DNA from: an uncultured Marvinbryantia sp.
GTDB taxonomy: Bacteria; Bacillota; Clostridia; Lachnospirales; Lachnospiraceae
DNA: 5,834 nt
Assembly: GCA_947624335.1 (NCBI GenBank)
Contig: CANQJX010000122.1
Coordinates: forward strand, 1 to 5,834
Direction of reading: 5' to 3'
The notes beneath the pieces were generated by a model. That model searched no databases and was not told where the DNA came from. It saw nothing but the letters and a program-made list of their open reading frames with translations. Shown here in pieces: positions 1 to 4,657 of this stretch; position 1 is the first letter of the stretch, and each line of letters starts with the position of its first letter. A program made the translations under genes and the position numbers.

Positions 1-1224
1 CTGAAGATCGACCCGCGCAAGATCACCTGGAGAAGATGCGTGGACATGAACGACCGGCAGCTGCGCAACGTAGTGGACGGTCTGGGCGGACGGACGAACG
101 GGACGCCGAGGGAAGACGGGTATGACATCACGGTAGCGTCGGAGATCATGGCGGTGCTGTGCCTGGCGAGCGACATCATGGACCTGAAGAAGAGGCTGTC
201 GCGGATCATCGTAGGGTATACATACGGGAAAGCGTCGGAGCAGAAGCCGGTAACGGCGGGGGACCTGCACGCGGAAGGGGCGATGACGGCGCTGCTGAAG
301 GACGCGCTGAAGCCGAACCTGGTGCAGACGCTGGAGCATGTGCCGGCGATCGTACACGGAGGGCCGTTTGCGAACATCGCGCACGGTTGCAACTCAGTGA
401 CGGCGACGAAGATCTGCCTGAAGCTTGCGGACTACACGGTAACGGAAGCCGGGTTCGGGGCGGACCTGGGGGCGGAGAAGTTCCTGGACATCAAGTGCCG
501 CATGGCGGGGCTGAAGCCGAACGCGGTGGTCATCGTGGCGACGGTGCGGGCGCTGAAATATAACGGCGGGGTAGCGAAAGCGGACCTGAACGAAGAGAAC
601 CTTGGGGCGCTGGAAGCGGGGCTGCCGAACTTATTGAAGCATGTAAGCAACATCACGGACGTATACCGTCTGCCGTGCGTGGTAGCGATCAACGCGTTTC
701 CGACGGACACGAAGGCGGAGCTGGAGCTGGTAGAGGCGAAGTGCAGGGAGCTTGGCGTGAACGTGGTGCTTTCGGAAGTATGGGCGAAAGGCGGAGAAGG
801 CGGCGTAGCGCTGGCGGAGGAAGTGGTGCGCCTGTGCGAGCAGCCGAATGATTTCCGGTATTCGTACGAGCTGGAAGGGACGATCGAGGACAAGCTGAAC
901 GCGATCGTGCAGAAGATCTATGGCGGGAGCCGCGTAGTGCTGACGGCGAATGCTGCGAAGCAGGCAAAGGAGCTGACGGCGCTAGGGTATGAGCAGTGCC
1001 CGATCTGCATGGCGAAGACGCAATACAGCCTGACGGACGACCAGACGAAGCTGGGGGCGCCGACGGGGTTTGAGGTAACGGTGAGGAACTTAAAGATCAG
1101 CGCGGGAGCAGGGTTCATCGTGGCGCTTACCGGAGAGATCATGACGATGCCGGGGCTGCCGAAGGTACCGGCGGCGGAGCGGATCGACGTGGACGAGAAC
1201 GGCAAGATCTCCGGTCTGTTCTAA
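1..1224 (+). CDS. fhs: Formate--tetrahydrofolate ligase, C-terminal part (5' end outside window)
   Basis: This enzyme (formyltetrahydrofolate synthetase) joins formate to tetrahydrofolate with ATP cleavage, giving 10-formyl-THF in the cytoplasm for the one-carbon pool, purine synthesis and, in acetogens, the methyl branch of the Wood-Ljungdahl pathway. The frame is open from base 1 and encodes 407 residues before TAA. The family is about 556 residues long, so roughly 150 N-terminal residues, including the ATP-binding P-loop, lie upstream. A GTG at 40 is an internal codon, because family-like sequence (ITW..., then VDMNDRQLRN) continues through it from base 1. Visible family motifs are VDMNDRQLRN, GGPFANIAHGCNS (partial residues 120-132), TVRALKYNGG, and the C-terminus MPGLPKVPAAERIDVDENG...GLF. 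Codons end overwhelmingly in G or C (52 of 60 codons in 241-420), unlike its neighbours. It precedes a formate-type channel on the same strand. The family call is very secure. Confidence 0.97.
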   Translation: MKIDPRKITWRRCVDMNDRQLRNVVDGLGGRTNGTPREDGYDITVASEIMAVLCLASDIMDLKKRLSRIIVGYTYGKASEQKPVTAGDLHAEGAMTALLKDALKPNLVQTLEHVPAIVHGGPFANIAHGCNSVTATKICLKLADYTVTEAGFGADLGAEKFLDIKCRMAGLKPNAVVIVATVRALKYNGGVAKADLNEENLGALEAGLPNLLKHVSNITDVYRLPCVVAINAFPTDTKAELELVEAKCRELGVNVVLSEVWAKGGEGGVALAEEVVRLCEQPNDFRYSYELEGTIEDKLNAIVQKIYGGSRVVLTANAAKQAKELTALGYEQCPICMAKTQYSLTDDQTKLGAPTGFEVTVRNLKISAGAGFIVALTGEIMTMPGLPKVPAAERIDVDENGKISGLF

Positions 1225-1262
1225 AACGGGATCGAAGAACCGATCAGCAAGATATTTTACAG

Positions 1263-1325
1263 CCGGACAGGATGGGGTTGCGCCGCCGAACGTTTGCGGA
1301 AACGGGGCGGCGTCCCGTCCTCCGG
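1263..1325 (+). other. Long GC-rich stem-loop between fhs and the formate channel gene
   Basis: The 158-bp gap between the two genes contains a large imperfect hairpin. From outside in, the paired arms are CCGGA 1263-1267 with TCCGG 1321-1325, GGA 1270-1272 with TCC 1318-1320, GGG 1274-1276 with CCC 1314-1316, CGCCGCC 1281-1287 with GGCGGCG 1306-1312, and CGTTT 1291-1295 with AAACG 1300-1304 closing on a GCGG tetraloop. Small bulges lie at 1268-1269 and 1278-1280. It is followed by TTAAAACAG, not a run of T, so it is not a classical Rho-independent terminator. It could be a weak terminator or attenuator, or an mRNA end-stabilising or processing element between fhs and the channel gene. The fold was paired by eye. 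Confidence 0.6.
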
Positions 1326-1369
1326 TTAAAACAGAATGTACGGAACATTTTCTGAAATATAGAACAGAC

Positions 1370-1376
1370 AGGAGGT
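1370..1376 (+). promoter_or_regulatory. Ribosome binding site of the FNT channel gene
   Basis: AGGAGGT lies 6 nt before the ATG at 1383, a full match to the anti-Shine-Dalgarno sequence. It fixes the start of the channel protein. I see no convincing sigma-A promoter between 1225 and 1382, so the gene may be read through from fhs. Confidence 0.85.
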
Positions 1377-1382
1377 ACGGAT

Positions 1383-2141
1383 ATGTTTCAGGATGATTAT
1401 AAGTCGGCGTCCAATACGGCGCTGGCAAAATACAATTTCCTGCAGAAAAATCCGGCGGGCTATGTAATTTCGTCCTTTATGGCAGGGCTATACATTGCCA
1501 TCGGAAGTATGATGATGGGGATTATCGGAAGCGCGTTTGCCGGCGCGCCGGCGCAGAAGGTAATAAACGGGCTGGTCTTTTCCGTGGGTCTGTGCCTGGT
1601 TACCATCGCGGGCGCGGAACTGTTTACCGGAAATAATTTTGTGATGGCGGTGGGCGTGCTGAAAAAAACGGTAACGCTGGCACAGGCGGTAAAGCTGTGG
1701 ATCGTCTGCTACATCGGCAATTTTTTGGGTTCTATTGTAGCTTCGCTGCTGTTTGTTTTAAGCGGGATTCCAAGCGGGGATATCGGAACAAACTTTGCAA
1801 ATATAGCGGCGGCAAAAATGGCGGGTACGCCGCTGAACCTTTTTGCAAAAGCGATTCTCTGTAATGTGCTGGTGTGCCTTGCTATCTGGTGCGGGACAAA
1901 GCTGAAGTCGGAAGGCGCCAGAATTGCAATGAACTACGCGTGCGTGACAACCTTTGTTGCCTGCGGTTTTGAACACAGCGTCGCCAATATGACGTTTCTG
2001 ACCATCGGATTGCTGAATCCGATGGGCGCGGCAGTCAGCCTGGGCGGACTGGTATATAATCTGGCGATTGTAACGCTTGGCAATATGGTGGGCGGCATTG
2101 TGCTGGTTGCGCTTCCGTATTATTTCATCGCCAAGGAGTAA
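1383..2141 (+). CDS. Formate/nitrite transporter (FNT) family channel, FocA-like
   Basis: This is a 252-residue integral membrane protein of the FocA/NirC family: pentameric channels that pass small monovalent anions such as formate, nitrite or hydrosulfide. About six hydrophobic segments are visible (roughly residues 28-52, 60-92, 103-127, 154-171, 183-210 and 218-249). Family hallmarks are AGAELFTGN (76-84, the loop breaking helix 2, with the conserved Thr at 82), Lys156 in KAILCNVLVCLAIW, and GFEHSVANM (195-203, the loop breaking helix 5, with conserved His198). In characterised members the Lys and His line the pore. The length is normal for the family (about 250-285). An AGGAGGT site sits 6 nt before the ATG. 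The location behind fhs suggests formate as substrate, but sequence alone does not separate formate from nitrite or hydrosulfide channels, so no gene symbol is assigned. Confidence 0.93.
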   Translation: MFQDDYKSASNTALAKYNFLQKNPAGYVISSFMAGLYIAIGSMMMGIIGSAFAGAPAQKVINGLVFSVGLCLVTIAGAELFTGNNFVMAVGVLKKTVTLAQAVKLWIVCYIGNFLGSIVASLLFVLSGIPSGDIGTNFANIAAAKMAGTPLNLFAKAILCNVLVCLAIWCGTKLKSEGARIAMNYACVTTFVACGFEHSVANMTFLTIGLLNPMGAAVSLGGLVYNLAIVTLGNMVGGIVLVALPYYFIAKE

Positions 2142-2215
2142 CGGGAGTGGGAACTGCGGATATGGCAGAAAAGCACAAAATTACAAAAATATATCATAAA
2201 TATTGCGAAAAAATG

Positions 2216-2250
2216 TCTCAATCTTTAAATAAGGGTTGAGATATTTTTTT
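2216..2250 (+). terminator. Rho-independent terminator after the FNT channel gene
   Basis: TCTCAATC (2216-2223) pairs with GGTTGAGA (2234-2241) over 8 bp including one U-G pair, around a 10-nt loop. Seven Ts follow at 2244-2250, and a run of As precedes the stem, so it could also work on the opposite strand. It ends the transcript about 75 nt after the channel stop codon. The 3' arm also holds the -35 box of the next promoter. Confidence 0.88.
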
Positions 2251-2264
2251 GAACATGCTATAAT
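2236..2264 (+). promoter_or_regulatory. Sigma-A promoter with extended -10 for the SGNH-domain gene
   Basis: A -35 box TTGAGA (2236-2241, 5 of 6 matches) and a perfect -10 box TATAAT (2259-2264) are separated by exactly 17 bp. TGC just before the -10 makes it an extended -10 element. Transcription should start near 2271, leaving a leader of about 53 nt before the ATG at 2324. The -35 lies in the 3' arm of the upstream terminator and the T-run forms part of the spacer. Confidence 0.85.
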
Positions 2265-2313
2265 AAGCGTATGTATGGGAAATTTTGCCCTGCGGACAAA
2301 TTGTGGCAAATCC

Positions 2314-2320
2314 GGGAGGA
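2314..2320 (+). promoter_or_regulatory. Ribosome binding site that fixes the SGNH-domain gene start
   Basis: GGGAGGA lies just before the ATG at 2324, with GGAGG ending 4 nt upstream. It favours this ATG over the in-frame TTG at 2285, which has no comparable site and would put 13 extra residues in front of the signal peptide. Confidence 0.75.
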
Positions 2321-2323
2321 ACG

Positions 2324-3400
2324 ATGAAAAAGTCAAGAGTTTTTTTTGTAATCGCATATTTACTTCTGGCCGTCAGCTTTAGTCAGACGGCATTCGCGAC
2401 GCGGGCGCAAGCCGCTAAGATTACGAATGTCAGAAAAGCTCCGAAAGCGAAGGCCGGACAGTGGGTCGCTTCGGCAAAGGGGTACCGTTACCGTTATAAG
2501 GCGACCGGAAAGTACGCCAAAAACGAATGGCTGAAGATTGCAGGGAAAATTTATTTCTTTAAATCAGACGGATATGTAAAAACCGGCTTTAAGCTATATG
2601 ACGGAAAACGGTACTATTTTGACAAGAACGGCGTTCTTGTCTCCGGATGGAAAACAATCCGGGGAAGTAAATACTATTTTTCCAAAGTAAACGGCGCCGC
2701 GATTGTGGGCAAAAAGAAGATCGGAAATTACTATTATTACTTTGACAAGACGGGGAAACGCAAAACCGGATGGCGCAAGATAAGCGAGAAATATTACTAT
2801 TTTAATAAATCCACCGGGCGAATGGAAGTCAATAAAAAGATTGGCAAGTATTATGTGGATAAGCACGGCAGGCGTACGACGACGAACCCAAATGCTAACG
2901 GCAAGGTAGATATTTTTGTCGGCGATTCCAGAACGGTGGGAATGTACATAAGCGTTTCCGAACTCAGCAGCAGTAAATGTATCGCCAAGGAAAATATGGG
3001 TTACGACTGGTTTGTAAACGAAGCGATTCCGAAGCTGAAAGAGAAACTGAAAAAGAAACCGTCCGCTACGGTTGTGGTTAACATGGGCATAAACGATATT
3101 GACAACTGCGACCGGTATCTCACTCAGTATAGCAAACTGGTAAAGAAGTATCCCAAAGCTACCTTTTATTTTATGTCGGTGAATCCGGTGGACTCCAAGT
3201 ATACATGGGGAAGTATTTCCTATAAGAAAATGAAGTCCAAAATTCAGACGTTCAATAAAAAGCTTAAGAATAAGTTTCCGGATCATTACATCGACTGCTA
3301 CACCTATCTGACCAAAAAGAAATTTAAGACGTCGGACGGGGTACATTATACATCCGGTACTTATAATGATATCTATAAGTATATTTTAACGCAGATATAA
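2324..3400 (+). CDS. Secreted SGNH/GDSL-type hydrolase with cell-wall-binding repeats
   Basis: A 358-residue exported protein. Residues 1-30 are a signal peptide (MKKS, a hydrophobic core to about 24, candidate cleavage after AFA or AQA). Residues 47-185 hold about six aromatic repeats of roughly 20 residues, typified by GKRYYFDKNGVLVSGW. These match the choline/glucan-binding type of cell-wall-binding repeat and probably hold the protein on the envelope. Residues 194-358 carry SGNH hydrolase blocks: GDS at 200-202 (Ser202 nucleophile), Gly226 in NMGY, NMGIND at 253-258 (Asn257 as block III) and DGVHY at 338-342 (Asp338 and His341). All expected catalytic positions are present, so an esterase or deacetylase acting on a wall polymer or glycan is likely; the substrate cannot be read from the sequence. 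The protein is very rich in Lys and Tyr. It has its own promoter and terminator, so it appears monocistronic. I do not recognise a named gene. Confidence 0.88.
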   Translation: MKKSRVFFVIAYLLLAVSFSQTAFATRAQAAKITNVRKAPKAKAGQWVASAKGYRYRYKATGKYAKNEWLKIAGKIYFFKSDGYVKTGFKLYDGKRYYFDKNGVLVSGWKTIRGSKYYFSKVNGAAIVGKKKIGNYYYYFDKTGKRKTGWRKISEKYYYFNKSTGRMEVNKKIGKYYVDKHGRRTTTNPNANGKVDIFVGDSRTVGMYISVSELSSSKCIAKENMGYDWFVNEAIPKLKEKLKKKPSATVVVNMGINDIDNCDRYLTQYSKLVKKYPKATFYFMSVNPVDSKYTWGSISYKKMKSKIQTFNKKLKNKFPDHYIDCYTYLTKKKFKTSDGVHYTSGTYNDIYKYILTQI

Positions 3401-3405
3401 ATACG

Positions 3406-3439
3406 CGCCGCGGGACCGAAGGTGGCCTGCGGCGATTTT
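3406..3439 (+). terminator. Rho-independent terminator after the SGNH-domain gene
   Basis: CGCCGCGGG (3406-3414) pairs with CCTGCGGCG (3426-3434), including one G-U pair. An inner ACC/GGT helix closes on GAA, and GG at 3424-3425 is bulged. ATTTT follows the stem and another TTTT comes shortly after. The stem begins 5 nt after the stop codon. The T-run is short but the stem is strong. Confidence 0.8.
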
Positions 3440-3461
3440 ATGTGATTTTGCCAAAAAACGG

Positions 3462-3490
3462 TTGACACAAAACAAGTTGTATAATATAAT
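3462..3490 (+). promoter_or_regulatory. Consensus sigma-A promoter of the rplM-rpsI operon
   Basis: TTGACA at 3462-3467 and TATAAT at 3485-3490 are both perfect, with a 17-bp spacer: a full-consensus housekeeping promoter, as expected for ribosomal protein genes. A second TATAAT overlaps at 3480-3485 but would leave only a 12-bp spacer. Transcription should begin near A3496 or A3497. Confidence 0.93.
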
Positions 3491-3496
3491 ATTGCA

Positions 3497-3612
3497 ATGT
3501 GGCGCAGTGTATAAACGTCCAAACCAAAGCCCCGGTAGTGACGTTTTGCGATAGAAAAGCGGTGTAACTTTCCAGCACCGCCAAGCAGTTCATTATGCAA
3601 GGAGGAAGACCA
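3497..3612 (+). promoter_or_regulatory. Structured 5' leader of rplM, candidate L13 autoregulatory leader
   Basis: About 115 nt lie between the predicted transcription start and the rplM ATG, long for a simple leader. Paired elements visible by eye are AAACGTC (3513-3519) with GACGTTT (3540-3546), and GCGGTG (3559-3564) with CACCGC (3576-3581). An alternative helix joins TGGCG (3500-3504) and GTG (3507-3509) to CACCGCCA (3576-3583) with a 2-nt bulge, and excludes the second hairpin. A conserved L13 leader family is known upstream of rplM in low-GC Gram-positives (Rfam L13_leader). Membership here is inferred from position and structure; I could not compare it with the family model. Confidence 0.55.
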
Positions 3613-4041
3613 ATGAAAAGCTTTATGGCTAGTCCATCTACAATTGAAAGAAAATGGTATGTGGTTGATGCTACCGGATGCACGTTAGGACGTTTGTCAT
3701 CGGAAGTAGCAAAGATTTTACGGGGAAAGAATAAACCGATCTTCACACCGCATATAGATACCGGCGATTATGTGATCATTACTAACGCGCAGAATATTAA
3801 GGTGACGGGAAAGAAACTGGATCAGAAGATTTACTACCGTCATTCGGAGTATGTAGGCGGTATGAAAGAAACCACTTTGCGCGAAATGTTAAACAAGAAA
3901 CCGGAACGTGTCATCGAACTGGCAGTTAAGGGGATGCTTCCGAAAGGACCTCTGGGAAGACAGATGATGACCAAACTTCACGTTTATACCGGAGCGGAGC
4001 ATAAACACGAAGCTCAGAAGCCGGAAACGTTAACACTGTAA
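3613..4041 (+). CDS. rplM: 50S ribosomal protein L13
   Basis: L13 is an early-assembly protein of the large ribosomal subunit that binds 23S rRNA; in some bacteria it also regulates its own operon. The product is 142 residues, the normal length. Characteristic stretches are WYVVDATGCTLGRLSSEVA (15-33), HIDTGDYVIITNA (47-59), the YYRHSEYVGG region (74-83) and VKGMLPKGPLGRQMMTKL (105-122), which contains the family signature. The ATG at 3613 has AGGAGG at 3600-3605 with 7-nt spacing. An in-frame ATG at 3595 overlaps that site and would add six atypical residues, so it is not used. rpsI follows after 17 nt, the conserved bacterial L13-S9 pairing, and both are driven by the promoter at 3462. Confidence 0.98.
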   Translation: MKSFMASPSTIERKWYVVDATGCTLGRLSSEVAKILRGKNKPIFTPHIDTGDYVIITNAQNIKVTGKKLDQKIYYRHSEYVGGMKETTLREMLNKKPERVIELAVKGMLPKGPLGRQMMTKLHVYTGAEHKHEAQKPETLTL

Positions 4042-4043
4042 GC

Positions 4044-4050
4044 AGGAGGT
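4044..4050 (+). promoter_or_regulatory. Ribosome binding site supporting the TTG start of rpsI
   Basis: AGGAGGT starts 2 nt after the rplM stop codon and ends 8 nt before TTG 4059. Together with the family N-terminus that follows, it shows that the TTG is the start codon. Confidence 0.9.
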
Positions 4051-4058
4051 AAGGGACA

Positions 4059-4451
4059 TTGGCGAATTCAAGATATTATGGAACCGGAAGAAGAAAAAAA
4101 TCCATTGCAAGAGTTTATCTTGTGCCCGGAAGCGGAAAAATTACGATCAATAAGAGAGACATTGACGAGTATCTTGGACTGGAGACATTGAAGGTAATTG
4201 TTCGCCAGCCGCTGGTAGCTACGGAAACGGCAGACAAATTTGACGTTCTGGTAAATGTACGCGGCGGCGGTACAAGCGGGCAGGCGGGTGCGATCCGCCA
4301 CGGTATTGCAAGGGCGCTGCTTCAGGCGGACAATGATTACAGGCCGACCTTGAAAAAAGCAGGATATCTCACCAGAGATCCGCGTATGAAAGAACGTAAG
4401 AAATACGGTCTCAAGGCAGCCCGTCGCGCTCCGCAGTTCAGCAAGCGTTAA
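4059..4451 (+). CDS. rpsI: 30S ribosomal protein S9 (TTG start)
   Basis: S9 is a small-subunit protein in the 30S head; its C-terminal tail reaches the P site and contacts the tRNA anticodon loop. The product is 130 residues, the standard length. The N-terminus has the family pattern YYGTGRRKKSIARVYLVPG (6-24). The signature GGGTSGQAGAIRHGIARAL lies at 69-87 and the conserved tail KKYGLKAARRAPQFSKR at 114-130, ending in the tRNA-contacting arginine. The start codon is TTG, with a full AGGAGGT site 8 nt upstream; no in-frame ATG near it gives a complete protein. It is the second gene of the rplM-rpsI operon and is followed by a strong terminator. Confidence 0.98.
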   Translation: MANSRYYGTGRRKKSIARVYLVPGSGKITINKRDIDEYLGLETLKVIVRQPLVATETADKFDVLVNVRGGGTSGQAGAIRHGIARALLQADNDYRPTLKKAGYLTRDPRMKERKKYGLKAARRAPQFSKR

Positions 4452-4502
4452 CGAAGAGATGATCTGCGGTCAATGCAATTGCGGGAAATATCGGATTTGT
4501 GC

Positions 4503-4539
4503 AGGACATTTTCAGAGAAATCTGGAAATGTCCTTTCTT
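4503..4539 (+). terminator. Rho-independent terminator of the rplM-rpsI operon
   Basis: A 14-bp stem (4503-4516 with 4521-4534, one U-G pair) is capped by a GAAA tetraloop and followed by TTCTT. It lies about 50 nt after the rpsI stop and is the cleanest hairpin in the window. Confidence 0.92.
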
Positions 4540-4553
4540 ATAGAAATAATTGC

Positions 4554-4586
4554 GCAGGGGGTGAATTATTAAAATTCACCCCTTGC
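4554..4586 (+). other. Second stem-loop upstream of the ribonucleotide reductase promoter
   Basis: GCAGGGGGTGAATT (4554-4567) pairs with AATTCACCCCTTGC (4573-4586) over 14 bp with one G-U pair and a 5-nt ATTAA loop. No T-run follows on the + strand, while the other strand has a moderately T-rich stretch after the stem. It may be a back-up or reverse-facing terminator, or an operator-like inverted repeat. Its right end overlaps the proposed -35 of the downstream promoter. Confidence 0.6.
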
Positions 4587-4611
4587 ATTGCTCTATATAT
4601 TGTGCTATCAT
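4583..4611 (+). promoter_or_regulatory. Extended -10 promoter of the ribonucleotide reductase gene
   Basis: TATCAT at 4606-4611 (5 of 6 matches to TATAAT) is preceded by TGC, an extended -10 motif. TTGCAT at 4583-4588 is a weak -35 with 17-bp spacing. The predicted start is near 4618. The first NrdR box fills most of the spacer and the second lies at or just past the start site, so bound repressor would cover the promoter. Confidence 0.7.
4590..4605 (+). promoter_or_regulatory. NrdR box 1 (proximal to -10, in promoter spacer)
   Basis: GCTCTATATATTGTGC matches the known NrdR consensus acaCwAtATaTwGtgt at 13 of 16 positions, including the whole core CTATATATTG. NrdR is the ATP/dATP-sensing zinc-ribbon and ATP-cone repressor of ribonucleotide reductase genes. 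The site sits between the -35 and -10 of a promoter reading into a reductase gene. Confidence 0.85.
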
Positions 4612-4620
4612 AAAACTTGT

Positions 4621-4636
4621 CCACTAAATATGGTAA
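4621..4636 (+). promoter_or_regulatory. NrdR box 2 (31 bp downstream of box 1)
   Basis: CCACTAAATATGGTAA matches the NrdR consensus at 11 of 16 positions, including C-w-A, ATAT and the G. It starts exactly 31 bp after box 1, about three helical turns, which is the spacing known for paired NrdR boxes. It is weaker than box 1, but the phasing supports it. Confidence 0.75.
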
Positions 4637-4657
4637 CACAATAAAGGAGAAAATGTG

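Noticed and set aside
159..563. 134-codon + strand frame inside fhs
   Set aside because: It is Gly/Arg/Ala-rich out-of-frame sequence produced by the high GC content, and it is fully covered by the real ligase frame.
1326..1363. Promoter for the FNT channel gene using TATAGA at 1358-1363, and a small hairpin at 1332-1354
   Set aside because: There is no -35-like hexamer at 16-18 bp from TATAGA, and the hairpin is short with a 2-nt bulge. Neither is supported above chance.
432..1428. Several open frames on the - strand opposite fhs and the start of the channel gene
   Set aside because: The G/C-ending codons of fhs suppress stop codons in other frames. The translations are low-complexity Ser/Ala/Pro-rich sequence with no family resemblance.
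2285..2323. Upstream TTG start for the SGNH-domain gene
   Set aside because: The added residues break a normal signal peptide and have no ribosome binding site, whereas ATG 2324 has GGGAGGA directly upstream.
2453..2890. DNA repeat array within the SGNH-domain gene
   Set aside because: The repetition is at protein level (about 20-residue wall-binding repeats). The DNA copies are diverged and show no CRISPR-like or tandem-repeat structure.
2594..3346. 250-codon open frame on the - strand
   Set aside because: It lies wholly inside the SGNH-domain gene, has no ribosome binding site or recognisable domain, and mirrors the Lys/Tyr-rich codons of the real gene. The + strand frame has a promoter, signal peptide and motifs.
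3492..3600. Long-range helix TTGCA (3492-3496) with TGCAA (3596-3600) that would mask the rplM ribosome binding site
   Set aside because: The left arm lies at or before the predicted transcription start (about 3496-3497), so most of it would not be in the RNA.
4452..4657. Cobalamin riboswitch upstream of the B12-type reductase
   Set aside because: The leader from the predicted start (about 4618) to the ATG is only about 40 nt, far too short, and no B12-box-like element is visible. The region is explained by a terminator, a hairpin, a promoter and NrdR boxes.
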